Assembly: GCA_015680685.1 (NCBI GenBank)
Contig: MNCI01016050.1
Coordinates: forward strand, 655,207-719,206
From: Gnetum montanum
Lineage: Eukaryota > Streptophyta > Gnetopsida > Gnetales > Gnetaceae
DNA: 64,000 nt
Direction of reading: 5' to 3'
Part shown: positions 48,535 through 60,595 of the stretch, one piece after another
Numbering within the stretch: the first letter of the stretch is position 1
Layout of the letters: every line of letters begins with the position of its first letter
The notes under the pieces: model-generated
What the model saw: the letters and a program-made list of their open reading frames with translations, nothing else
Database searches by the model: none
What the model was told of the DNA's origin: nothing
Translations under genes and position numbers: made by a program

Positions 48535-51420
48535 CCTCTAATGGTGAAAAGATGAGGAAGAAGTTCAAATAGTCCTAGGTGATGGAGGTTCCTGAGGCTA
48601 GAAAAAACCTTCTCTTGCTTTGGGTGCATGTGGTGGTTGAGGTAGTTATGGTTGTCCTGTGGTAGCTGCAGCTTTTAGTGGAAGACAGAAGGTGTTCAAT
48701 AGTTCCTTCATCTTCTCCTCCTTACTTCTATGATCATTCATGGTCCATGTGGCATCAGAAATGTGGATCGGTGTGGAAACATCCCAAGGATAGGGCATTA
48801 CTAGGAACAACTCCACATTGACAAACCAGGTAGCAAAAAGTTTGCGTTTAACATTGAATGCATTTACTAAATTCTGTAGCTTTTGGTAGCCACTCATTTT
48901 CCTAGTGAGGTCCTCAGCTGTAGAATGTTGATCAGTGAAGTGTTGCCTAAGAACATCAAGTTCTGCATTTGCCGTGTCAAGATTCTACTTGGTGTCTTTG
49001 TGATGCTTGAACTTAGCTTCATACAATAAGTACAAATTGGCCACCTATTTCTGCAATTTAGACCATGGCCATCTGATAGTTAGCATCACCAAATTTTCAT
49101 AAGGGATATTGACAATATTTATGTATTCTATCATCTCCTTGATCTATAGATCCTTCATGTGGATCTTTACCTTATTATAGTCATTGAGCCCATCAAAGAT
49201 AGGCTACCAGACATCAATTCCTTCCTTGAGCTATTGGAGGGCCTCATTCACTTTTGCCTTTGCCATCTAAATATGTTTTTCATTAATTTCTTTTTATAGA
49301 TCAACTTGATCGCTATAGTGATTTTTGACTCCCTCAAATTTGAGAGCCTCATTTTTCCAAGAGGTTATCTCTATTGTAGATTTTTGGTGAAGGGATTGAA
49401 CTTCCTCCATGGAGAGATTTCTATTTTTAGTTGCCAATGTCCTTAGTTTGTTATTTACTCTAGCTATCTGCTCTTGTTTTTGATGGATGACATCTTGCAT
49501 TTGCTACTTCTATACATCAACATTCCATAGGCGGTGATTTTCTATGGTCGAAGTGACATTCTTGTGATGAGTCTGATCCAAGGCCTTTTGGATATTATGC
49601 ATGGTGACATTGACCAAGGAATAATCAAAGATTATTGTTTCATTTGCATTCTTAGCCATCTTGAGGTTTTCTTGAAGCTATTAAAAAGCTTCATCATGGA
49701 TTAGTGTAGGGCTAAGAAATGTAGGATCAACATGGTGGGCTCTTAATTTAGCAACCTTCATAACTAGGTGTTGGTTTTGAGCTTGGGCTATTTCAAGTTG
49801 CCCTTCCATGATAATGCATTTACCCCTTGTTTTCAATAGTTCTCACTGGGTTGTAATGATTATATTTGAAAGGTCAAAGACATCTGAAATTGGTTGCTTG
49901 GTTCCCTCTAGTTGATCTAGTAACTCCTTGTGCTAGTCTATGCTCAAGTTGCTAGCAATTGTTCCTATGGACGTTTGCACATCTATGAGTGTATAAATGT
50001 TTGGTGTAGACATCGTAGTTGCATTTAATGCCTTGGAAATTCTATCAGCAATCATCTCTATTTCTATCTCCTACCCATGGTGCTACATCACTAAGACAGT
50101 TGCTCCCTCGTTGTCCTCTAGGTGCATTGAGAAAGTAGCAACATTCTCAAAGATTTCTAGGAATTGCTATTATTGTGAGAGAGAGATTGTTACCTCTTGG
50201 GCACTAGGATTAGATCTCCTAAGTAGCTATGTTCTTTGGGCTAAGAAACTTGACCCACCTTCCTCCATTTGGCTAATGGTTCAAGCCACTTTATTAAGGT
50301 GAGTCATCTTTGGATGATACATAGATGGATTACCATAACTCATTCTTGCTCATTACTCCTTCTCATGCAAGAGCTGCTCTTAGATCTCCCACACTTGTTC
50401 AAGGGAAGCTTGGGACTTAGGCATTATTTCATGAGTGGGTAGTGGAGGTGGTGGTTATTACTTCTCTTTTTTAATTGTGGTAGGAGTCTTGTCTTTCATC
50501 ATTCCTTTTCAAGAGGTAGAAGGAGCATGCTTAATTGTATCGTTGTTGTCACAAAATATCCTTACTCTTTTGCATAGTTTTTTGATGAGGTAGGGAAAGG
50601 GTAGTCCTTACACATTCATTTTCCTTAAATTTCTTCTCTCTCTCCAAATAGATAAGATATGGAAGGTTCATAGAGAAAATTTCACTTAGAGCAACACACA
50701 CATGGGTGGAAAAGGTAGTCACCTTACTAGGCCTCACTGTCAGATTGAGATGATAGGTAGCTATCTTAAAATATACATACTTCACTCGGGTGAGTGCACC
50801 ATACTCCTTGCAGTCCACTCCATAACATTACTAGGTGCACTCTTTCTTTACCTTAGGGTCTACTTATGTGGAGATCTCTGTCCAATTTGTTCCAATATCA
50901 AGTATCTCAAGGGCCTACACAATGGCCTCCATTGAGTGAGATACTTGAATGTCCTTGATATTCACAGTGGCTTTTGCCCACAAACTATTCTAGAAGAGAT
51001 ATGTCTCTCCTATGTATGATTCCCCACTAGAAATGATGATTAGCCACATGGAAGAGTTCAGCAATTGCGTCTTGACTTCTGGTGGAGCATGTTCTAAGAA
51101 TGGTCCAATGTTTAATTCTTGGAGAACTAAACATTGGATGCCATGAGGCTTGATCTGATCAAGGTAGGCTTGAATCAATATGGCCTCAAGTCTTGGCACC
51201 GATTTTGGTGCCTCATCTGAATGGGATTGTTTGGTTCCAACCACTTCCTTGGGAATTTGTCTATAGATTCCACTTTAAGTTCCTCTTGACGAGGTCCTAT
51301 CACATGAGTTTCTAGTACCCATTCTTGGGTTTGTTTTTGTTGCTCTCTTGTAGCTCTAGGTTATTTGTCCTTTGGTTGGGAGGGTCCTCTTTCATGTGGG
51401 TGTTTAGGTCTCAATGTTAT
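48535..51420 (-). pseudogene. Element 4 accessory gene (coiled coil), decayed
   Basis: On the - strand the acceptor gtgattatag (as in Element 2) is followed by ATA-ACA, where Element 2 has ATG-GCC, so the start codon is lost. Next comes PHERGPSQPKDK, then the domain at 51244-50550 with LQELNIGPFLEHAPPEVKTQ, YIGETYLF and KYVYFKIATYHL. From about 50000 to 48650 it is a long coiled coil with heptad-like Leu/Lys/Glu spacing (QEQIARVNNKLRTLATKNRN, LSMEEVQSLHQKS). The end near 48600 is Pro-rich. It corresponds segment by segment to the Element 2 accessory gene. Function unknown. Confidence 0.68.
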
Positions 51421-51868
51421 CTATAATCACAACATGGCCAAGGATTAGCACTTATTGTGTAACTTTGAAACATTTGGAATACCTTATCTCTTGGGGTAGT
51501 TACACTTGGCTAAGTTGTGATCATGACCAATTTCATTATTTTAATATTATTTTCTTATTATTTGATTAAATAGGTTACTAGAGTGTGTTGGAAGTGGTTA
51601 AGTCTCCTAGGTTGATGATTTAATATTATTTTATTCATTAAACCCATGGTAGAGTTAGAAAAATTCTAAAAATTTTTTTATAAAAAAACCTAACGTTTGT
51701 GGCCCCCATGACATAAAGCGTATCTTCGAAAGTTGCAGGACTGAAGAATAGAGTAAATCAGACAAATGGTTTGAAAGTTATGAGCTTTGGAAGGTTTTGA
51801 GCTTTGAAAAATTGCAAAAGCTCCCCTTGCATTTGAAGGAAATGGCAAAAAATTCCTAAGTAGTGGGT

Positions 51869-51970
51869 GTTATATATAGAATTTTTTCCATGCATTGATT
51901 GGGCTTCATCAATGGGGCCTAGTCAACATGGTCAACTATGTTAATTGGGCCTAGTCAACACAACTATAGA
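51869..51970 (-). promoter_or_regulatory. U3-like internal promoter of the Element 4 accessory gene
   Basis: On the - strand, words also found in the Element 4 LTR U3 (+ strand: cattgattgggcttcatcaa, tggggcctagtcaacatgg, cctagtcaacac) precede a TATA-like ctatatataac (51870-51880). The LTR has gcatcgatggggccatg, gatgaggcctaatcaatga and ccatgttaatgg at the same distance from its TATA. The gene start lies about 450 bases downstream. Confidence 0.55.
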
Positions 51971-53480
51971 CCACCATTGACCAAGTGAAAATTTGAAAAA
52001 TACAAGGAGTTTTTGAATGAAATTGGAGTTAAATGAAAGGCCAAAAGGCCAAGAACACAATGAGATACATGGAGAGGGTTTAAGATTTCACAAAAGATGG
52101 AGAATGACTGGAGAAATTCCTTAAAGGAGCACACAGTTGGATGTAACTGATGGGAATGCAAAATATTTGATTGCCAAAGTGACCAAGAATAAGGAACTTA
52201 ATTAGCCCAACAAAGAGCTATGTAAGTGGGTCCTTCCCATAGCAAGCTTATGCCATTTTTTCCCTTGCATAACCTCAACTAAGAAGTCCATGGACTACAC
52301 AGTTGATTAATGGTTATGAAAAGTTAAGGACCAAATTTTGAAGAGTCTACTTCAGAATTTCGACACGTCAAAATAAGACATTGAACAAAAACATGAAAAT
52401 CAATAGTGAGGTGAGTTATGGAAAGCCTTGATGGATGAAATAGAGAGTTAAATGGTTTTACCAATCATGGTTACATGAAGTTCCTTATGTGGTTTATGGT
52501 TGAATGACCCAAGCAATGTCCATCCTTAGTCTAGATCAAAATCAACCACTTTCAGTAACTTTGCATTGCCACCCTAGGACTAGTCCACCTCCTTGAGACA
52601 AAAGAATGCTTCCATAGATAACCACCATTCCTTAGTTGAGAATAAAAGAGAAGCAGAAAGTCAGAAAGGGTTGTACTGAGAGGCAACATTCAAACATTGC
52701 TAACATGTCTTTCTAGTCCCATACCTAGTGCTAGCCCATTTATTGTGTCTAAGGGGTGTGATTTGAATTCTCATCATGTGTTTTTTTTTGTTTTTATAAA
52801 TTTTTTGATGGAGACCACACCATGCAAGGACTTATTCAACTTTCTGTTATTGGTCAAGATGGAACAGTAAGAAAAACATTAAAACACACATGCACTCAAG
52901 TAAGTAGATAGGCACAAAGAGTATTAAATCACCTTGAAGTTAGATCCTTTTCAAACCTTTGAATCTTTCCCAAGTTTAGAAACTACCAAGGTCACAAGTT
53001 CGTTAAAGTTTTATTAATGAAAAAGGGACCTCATATTTCCAATACTAGGAGAACCATAGAGTTTTTGAATGGGTGGATGATGTGGACTCCCTACCTGTTC
53101 CATGAAAGAGAACCCTATCTTATTCATTAGTCATTAAAATTTAAAAATAGAAGCCAAACATTAGTAATAAAAAACATTAGGTACAAACCACCATTAGTAA
53201 ACAGTAACAACATCATTGAGTCCTATTGGCAACAAGGCAGTTTTATTAGAAAACAAGGAAAATTCACACACAAAAAAAAAGAAATTGTGAAAGAAATGAT
53301 AAAATATTCAAGAAAAATAAAACATACTAACGATTTTGTAAAATAAAAATTTGAAAAAATAATAGTTTAAAAAAACAAAGTAGAAAAGTTGAACAACTAG
53401 TTTAATAACTAGCATGGATGGTCATCTCCCCCATGATTGAGTTGAAAGGAGGAGATTCGAAAGATTGAGTGAGGTCATCT
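51971..53480. other. Element 4 spacer between integrase and accessory promoter
   Basis: No gene recognised. AT-rich with scattered short words and no repeat array. Confidence 0.45.
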
Positions 53481-53639
53481 ATCTAATGAGGCATTGCATG
53501 CACTAGCTTGTGTGGGCTCATGGAAAGGTTTAAGTTGTTGCATGTTGGTCAACTGTTTCTTGTTTGGGCTCTCAAGTTTGTAAATTATCATGGCCCCTAA
53601 AGGAAAGGTTTCATAAATGATGTAAGGCCCTTTCCACAA

Positions 53640-54720
53640 TGTTTGGAACTTAGTTCATTAAGGTACATGTGTGGGATTCTAGTAGATGACATTGTCTTTA
53701 GGTTAAAATTTTACCTTCTGTATTCTAAGGTCATGGTGTTGTTTATTGAATGCTTTGTTGCACTTCATTCAAAGAAAAGGTTGCCAATTGATTTTCATCT
53801 AGCATGTTAAGGTTGGTCAATCTCTCTTTTTGTGCGAGGCTTAAGTCAAGGTTTAGGTCATAGGCTATTGAAAGTGTACAAAGCTCGGATTGAATTGTAA
53901 GAGTTGGTAATTTTTTGTACACCAGCTCATATGAAGAGTAGCTTATAGGGAGCTTCCATGTGGAGCAGTAGGCTGAAAGAGCATCATTTAGTTTTGTGCT
54001 CCATTCTCTCTTATATTTGCTAATTGTTTGAGTTAAAATCTTAGTGATCTCCCTATTGGTAACCTTTGCTTGACCATTTACTTGGGGGTTTTAGGGTGTT
54101 CTTAGCTTATGTTCAACTTCCACGTGTTGCATGAGCTTGTAAATAGTAGCACCTATAAAATGAGTATCATTGTCCAAAATTAGTGCACATGGCACTCCAA
54201 ACTTATTTACAACATTTTGTTGTACAAACTGAGTAGTAGTGGAAGATGTATAGTTAGTGATGATTGTTGCTTCTACCCATTGTACACAATAGTTAATAGC
54301 GACTATTATGCACACCTTTCCATTTGACATGGATGTGGTGAGACCTATGAAGTCTATGCCCTAGATGTTAAAGGATTCTAGTGGTTGGATTCACTACTGA
54401 GATTTCTCCATTTGAGCAATCATCCCACCATCTCATTAATAGCATTCACAAGAGTAGATGATTTTGTGGGTATCCATGAAGAGTGTTGGCCAATGGTACG
54501 ATGCCAACAGGATTTTAATGACCATGCATCTCCCTACATAGTGGCATCCACAAGGACCCTCATGAGTGTCTTGGAGAACACGTAGTTGGTTAGCATTAGG
54601 AACATACCAACGAATCAGGCCATCAGTCCACACCTTGTAAAAATGTTTGTTAATATCCATGAAGTGTTTGGCTTGATGAAGAAACTATTGTTTCTTCTGG
54701 TGGTTTAATTCTTGTGGCAT
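53640..54720 (-). pseudogene. pol: Element 4 integrase, decayed
   Basis: Zinc-binding region: GPCGCHYVGRCMVIKILLAS, YHWPTLFMDTHKIIYSCECY. Catalytic core: GIDFIGL with the first Asp (near 54350), LDNDTHFIGATIYKL with the second Asp (near 54165), and NPQVNGQAKVTNREI (near 54075), where the third acidic residue reads K instead of E. After the core: WSTKLNDALSAYCSTWKLP, PISYSSYELVYKK. Stops are few, but the E to K change alone would abolish strand transfer. Confidence 0.87.
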
Positions 54721-54849
54721 CTCTTGAGTGAGAAGATAAGTGAGGATGACATCATACCATTTTGGTTTAGCGGGCACTTGTTCATGTATTACACTAGCAA
54801 AGAGGAGTTCATAAGAAAACTAATCAAAGAGTGGGATCTTATCCTCTTT

Positions 54850-56450
54850 ATTGTCCCATCATAACTGAGACAATTGATTAGCGATCACATTCTTAGTCTC
54901 CTTTTGATTTACCATTGTAAGATCAAACTCTCGCAAGATCACTAGCCATTGTATAACACAAGGACTCACCATTGGTTTATTCATCAATAAGTGAATGGTA
55001 CTGTGGTCAGTGTGCATAAAGATCTTATATTCAACCACAATTCTTGAACTTCTCCAAAGCATACACTATGGCCATCAGTTCTTTCTCCATTGTGGTGTAA
55101 TTGAGCTATGCACCCACAATGCTTCAGGTTGCATGGTGGATATAATATGGACGTCTTTTTATCTTCCAACTATGTAAGCATGGCTTCCAAGGCATAGTTT
55201 GATACATCTATCATAATGTGAAATGGTTAGGATCAATTAGGTGCATGTAGAAGTGGAATCTCTACAAGCTTCTCCTTAAGTTGCTGGAATACCTTTTTAC
55301 ATTTGTTGGTCCATATGAATGGAGCATCTTTCTTTGTGAGCTCAACCAACAATTTTGAGATCTTAGAGAAATTCTCTATGAATCACTGATAGTAGCCAAT
55401 GTGTCCAAGGAATGACTAGACATCTTTAATGATTTTTGGATGACGAGTTATTCCTTGAATGACTTGAATCTTTTTAGGATCCACCTGAATCTGGACATGA
55501 AAAATTCTGTGCCCTAATGCAATGTCCTCCTAGACCATGAGATGGCTCTTTTGCCAATTAAGCTAAAGATTAGTCTCCATGCACCTTTTAAGCACTTGCT
55601 CAAGGTGATCTAGGGCTTGCATGAATGCAACATCATAGTTGGAGAAGTCATCCATGAAGACCTCCATCCCACTACCAATTTGTTGCTGAAAAATGCTTAG
55701 GACCAATCATTGGAAAGTTGTACGGGCATTGCATAGACCTAATGACATCTTTCAATATGAAAAAGTCCCCCAAGGACTTGTGAATGTACTTTTGGCCTAA
55801 TCCTCTAGCATAATTTGAATTTGGTTATAGCCACTATAACTATCTAAAAAGCTATAATAGCAATGATCAGAAATAATATCCAATACCTAGTCTAGAAATG
55901 GTAATGGGAAATGATCTTTGAATGTTTCCATGTTTAATAGCCTAAAATTAATAAAGACCTACCACTTGCTACCTTTCTTTGGCAAAATTACAAGTGGGCT
56001 AACCCACTCACTTTTTGCAATTGGATAGATGAAGCACACCTATAGGATTTGTTAAATTTCCTCTTTAATGATCTACTTCAATTTAGGGTTCAATTTTCTC
56101 TTTGGATTCATAGATGGATTGATATAGATGTAATGCTAGCATGTCCTAGGATCAATCCTTGTGAGTTTAGGATATGACCAAGCAAAGGTTGTTGGCCATT
56201 TTTTGATCACCTTTAATAACATCTTTTTCTGCTCAAGAGAAAGGTTGGCATTGATTATCACCAGCTTACCATTTTTTAGAAATGCTTATTCCATGCCGGT
56301 AGGTAGAGTTTTCAACTCTAAGGGATTTTGTTTAAAACTGCTAGTAATTTTCAACTCTTCCCAATTGGTATCATTAGGTTCATCATCAAAGAGTTGGTGA
56401 TGAACTTACTCTAGTTCATCCATGTGTTCAACATAGACATAAGTTAGGCT
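54850..56450 (-). pseudogene. pol: Element 4 reverse transcriptase and RNase H, decayed
   Basis: RT palm reads MEVFMDDFSNYDVAFMQALD (55665-55610), a form typical of the Athila lineage. Then HLEQVLKRCMETN, LNWQKSHLMV, VDPKKIQVIQGITRHPKIIK, SFLGHIGYYQxFIENFSKIS and APFIWTNKCKKVFQQLKEKL lead into RNase H with PFHIMIDVSNYALEAML. Then KIFMHTDHSTIHLLMNKPMV, ILREFDLTMVNQKETKNVIA and NQLSQL (55062-54859). Several stops. Confidence 0.87.
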
Positions 56451-56549
56451 CTTAGTAGGTTTCGTGCAAAGTGTGCTGCTTTTAGAATTAGTTGTCAATG
56501 ACTGGGTTTCCTTCCATTTTGTGGTTGCTGCATACAAGTACCTTTGTAT

Positions 56550-57060
56550 TTTATATTCATTTGCACACTGTCTACATGCATTCATTGATGTACTTTTGAT
56601 AGACTAGATTTTCTCCACACAGGTGCACTTGGTATCACTATACGTGATGCATGGAACTCTCTTGTTTTCGATCTTTCCAAATGCGTTTTCCTTGGAAGTT
56701 TCTATGGAAAGATCTTTGATGTTGATTCACACATTAATAGTGCTTAACCAAACCCTTCCCATATTGATTGAAAATTCTCCCTTGCAATTGTCAACTTTGA
56801 TCACCAGGAAATCGGTAGGATATGAACACACATAGATAGTGGTTACAATGCCCTCCACTAATTCTAAGGGAATAGTGATGGACTAATATGCCAATTCTAC
56901 TCTTTTTAAGAGAATGTGGGTTCTAGGCATTGTACATTTCATGGGAAATCAGATTAAAACTAGAACCTAAATCAAGAAAAGCCTTGCATGGCTTATTTCT
57001 AGCAATTTGCAAGTAGATGAGAGGACTTCTAGGATTAGCTCTTTTCCTAGAAAGCTTACT
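56550..57060 (-). pseudogene. pro: Element 4 aspartic protease, decayed
   Basis: Around 57000-56940 the - strand reads PCKAFLDLGSSFNLISHEMY. The active site D-L-G-S is the usual plant Athila form and contrasts with the D-D-A/E-A of Elements 1 and 3. It sits between gag and RT as expected. Confidence 0.7.
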
Positions 57061-57699
57061 AAAATTTTTTTAATTAGATATAGTGTGGGTTAACATGATT
57101 GTGCAAATATTGGGAGGCATTTGGTGTGAAGGGCTCTCGAAAGAAATAGATGCAGATGATGAAGGAGACACAGGGTGACTAGCTGCATAAGTAGGTGAGG
57201 GCTTTGTAGGGTTATTGGTTCAAAAGAATGATCTTTTATGGGATCTGGGTTTTGAACCACTTGGTGTAGGGGCTAGCTGTAAGTTAATAGCCCTAGTAAT
57301 GTTACATTGCTATAGTTGTGTGGGAATTTTGCTCTGCATGGATGGAGTAGATGGTAATTAGGTTAAGGGTGGAGGAACATGTGCTAAAGGATGAAGAGGG
57401 TGATAAGGATATGGGGATTCCCCTCTAAGAGATGGAGAATGAGTTTTGTAATACTCTAGAGGGTAGTAGTGATGCTAAAAAGAACCATGTTTGGAAGAGT
57501 CACGTGGAGATATGGGTTGCTAAACATAGTATTCATATGCATCTAGCTTCTTGTAAGGGTATTTCTACCTGGGTGGTGGCATCCCCCATAACTGTGGGCA
57601 TTGCCATTATTGATATTGCTCATATGATTTTGGTGGAGCTCCACTTGGATAATAAGCCTGTTGTTGTTGGTGGAATCACCTTAGGTTGCCTTGAGGATA

Positions 57700-59530
57700 A
57701 GGCCAACATTTGAGTGCTTGCCTTCATGCCAATCTAGGATTCAGAGCATACACCCCAAATTCCTGTAAGTGTGACACAACAGGGAAACATCCCTTGGGAT
57801 GTTCATATTGGCAGATGTCACACCCATCATCATCATCTGATTCTAACTCCACAACCTCTTCTACTATTGTAGCATTTCCCTTAACCCTTTGGTAGGCACG
57901 TGTAGCTTCTTTTCTTCTTCTACAGTCATGATCACCATTTTGTTCTTTGGGTTCTTTTACAATTTTCAAGGTTGGTTGAAATTTTTCATCCAAAGATTTC
58001 GATATTTTATCAACCTTAGCTAAAATTTTAGACACATATTTTTGAATTGGCAAGGTTTTTTGCTACACCACTTCATTAAGTGATACATTCCCTTCACTAT
58101 CAAAAAATTGGACCTCCATTTTCTGATGGAAGGATCTTAGTTATGCTCTTCAACACTTTACCATTTTCTCAACTCATCTTCTTATTTTGCAACATGCTCA
58201 ATTAGCCTTTGAGTTTGATGGAATCTTAGTTTTGACAATCTCCCTTGGGCATAGACCCCAAGAGTTTTTCTTATGTTTGATTAGAGCCCATATATGATAT
58301 GGCGAAGCTACTCCCATTGAGAATAACCATGGCAAGGAAATAATACTTGCCCATGGTTATGTCCAAGGGTTTGTGTGTTTGTTTTTGCCAGCCTTGGATT
58401 TGCGTTTTCAAGTTGGACACTCTAGAGTATGTCTAATATTTTTATTGAATAGCTCAATCATCGTACTTCATTTGTGATTTGATTCTAGCTCCAAGGAGTG
58501 GTACTAAATTTCTATTTCTTTTATGAGTGTCTTGGGGAATAACTGAAGTTTCTACTAGTCATTTTCTATATTTTGCAAGGCATGGGCATCATAAAAAGCC
58601 TGAAGATGGGTAGGTGGATCTAAGTTATATCCTCCCTCAAATTTGGGAATATTGTTCATATCTAACCTTTTGATTCTACTATATTTCACATGCCTAGTTG
58701 GAATTCTGATTACCTTTGCAGTGTTCATCATGCGTAGAGTTTCTAGCAAAGGTTCATCATCATCATAATTTTGATGATGTCTATGATGTCCTCTACTATC
58801 CCTTCATTCATGGTGTGGCCTATGATCATTGTCCCATTGTTTGCCTCCATCATAGTTTCATCCTTTGTGGCATTGATTAGATTTTGAGGAGGAAGAAGAA
58901 GATGTAGAGGAAAATGATGAAGAGGAAGGAGGATTTCCACCACCATGATGTTTTCCACTTCCTTTCTACTTGTCATGACCATGATCATCAAGTTTATCAT
59001 CATTACGGTGCTTTCCTAAGCCCCTACCTTGACTTCCACTTTGGGTTGAACCTGGATTGTTGATTGTGAACTATAGATTTAGGTTCAAGCCCCCTTCACT
59101 AGGGTCAATGGCTAGAGAATCTTCATGTTGAGAACTCCCAAAGGAAGGATCCTCATTGTCGTTGAAGTTTAGCAAGAATAAGAGGTTGGTGAATCATTTC
59201 CCCTTCATAGCTTCATGGTGCTTCTCCTAGTGTTGATCTCATTTTCATTATTTTTTTATGGGATAGTAGTCTCGATAGTCATGGTCTTGCACAACGTATT
59301 CATCATGGAGATCTTGGATGCCCAACCTCTTAAGAGTTTGGAGTAGCATTTGAGGAATAGATCGGTTGGAAGGCAACACAATGTTGCCCTTCATATCTAT
59401 TCACCATAGCTGCTCATCTTGATATAGGATGAAGGTGAAATTAGGTACAAACTCATCTGGATGTGTACACCACTTTGAATTCTTGGGGTACTAGTGGTTT
59501 TGATTCATCATGCCTATGTGAAGAAGACAT
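57700..59530 (-). pseudogene. gag: Element 4 gag (Athila-like), decayed
   Basis: ATG at 59530 (MSSSHRHDESKPLVPQ) lies about 160 bases inside the PBS. Core near 58700-58555: RLDMNNIPKFEGGYNLDPPT, HLQAFYDAHALQNIEND, followed by degraded capsid sequence. A basic/acidic C-terminal part at 58053-57724 has KILAKVDKISKSLDEKF and EEVVELESDDDDGCDICQYE. It matches the Element 2 gag in order and motifs. Confidence 0.8.
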
Positions 59531-59671
59531 TTTGGATTAGAGAAAAAATTTAGTGTGCTTAAATTGTAAGTATAATAATTATTTTTTCTAATGATTGTGG
59601 CCTTAGAGTTCATTTCAATGATTTTAAATAATATTCACTAAGTCCTAGATAGTGCACGTATCAAGCTACAA

Positions 59672-59691
59672 GTCCCTAGAAACAGTGCCAA
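59672..59691 (-). other. Element 4 primer-binding site (tRNA-Asp-like)
   Basis: On the - strand: TTGGCACTGTTTCTAGGGAC. Compared with TGGCGCCGTTGCCGGGGA it differs mainly by transitions. It is a more decayed form of the Element 2 site. Confidence 0.55.
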
Positions 59692-60590
59692 TGATGAGCA
59701 ACAAGTAGGCCCCACATCCAACCATACAAATCACTAAGTGTTCATAGGTGATTTGGATGAATTCTGTGGACTTATAGCCTTATAAGTACATTGTTCTTTA
59801 AGAAGTGAAACTAACTATTGTAATCCTTGTCTTCCCAATTACACTTGTGAAATGAAAATGTATGGTTAAGTACACCTAAGGCATATGATTTTTATCATTT
59901 TTATGTTTTATGTTTTAAGTCACATAAGGATAAAGAATAGTGAATAAAATAAAATAATTAGATTGCTAGTTCAATCTAACTAGCTACACCTAATTGATCT
60001 TAGTTCCCACTTGCCATACACATCCTAAACATTTTTAATGCTACGGGGTTACCATAGGTTAAGCTTATTGGGATTACCAAGAGCCAAGTGTATGCTCAAA
60101 TTGGTTGTACTTATGTGCCTAATTAACCACTATTGAATTTAGCTTAGTTTACCTTAATTGGTTACTTAATTACTTAATAATTAAAAGAAATTGCATAAAA
60201 TATTAAATGCATAAGTAAACACTTAGTCTATTTCAAAGTGCTGCAAGGCTTATTAGAAATCTCATCTTTATTGTTGTACACACTATTGTGCTTAGGTGCA
60301 ACAGTGTTCAAATAAATATTCATACACTCTTTGACTCCTACAGTTAGCACTCAAAAAAATATGCTAACTTTCAAGCAAGAAAACTACAAGAGCTCTACTA
60401 CAACTATGACCAAAGATGCCATAAACATGGTAGGTGAGCACATATTTATGAGAAAAAATAGACACTACATTGATGAGGCCATGTCAATGCATCAAATCCC
60501 ATGTTGACATGGCTGTGTTGATGGGGTGGTGTTGATGGCACTACATCGACAAGGCCTCATCAACGAAACTCAAGAAAACACAACTCATCA
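59692..60590 (-). repeat. Element 4 LTR (5' in element direction)
   Basis: Starts TGATGAG and ends ACTCATCA, followed by CATAG. U3 words: tgatgaggccatgtcaatgc, ccatgttgacatggc, gatggggtggtgttgatgg (60470-60550). The TATA is weakened to atatttatgag near 60445. Confidence 0.88.
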
Positions 60591-60595
60591 CATAG

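Larger units (their letters stand above)
47423..60590 (-). mobile_element. Element 4: Athila-like LTR retrotransposon, complete layout
   Basis: LTRs 47423-48308 and 59692-60590 bounded by CATAG. Order in element direction (- strand): LTR, PBS, gag 59530-57700, protease about 57060-56550, RT and RNase H 56450-54850, integrase 54720-53640, spacer, U3-like internal promoter (51869-51970), accessory gene 51420-48535, LTR. The left LTR now begins TA instead of TG. LTR divergence is clearly larger than in Element 2. All genes are broken. Confidence 0.9.

Noticed and set aside
48535-51420. envelope gene, because of its position 3' of pol
   Set aside because: The translated stretch is coiled-coil rich, with no signal peptide, furin-type site or clear membrane anchor seen. 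I call it an accessory gene only.
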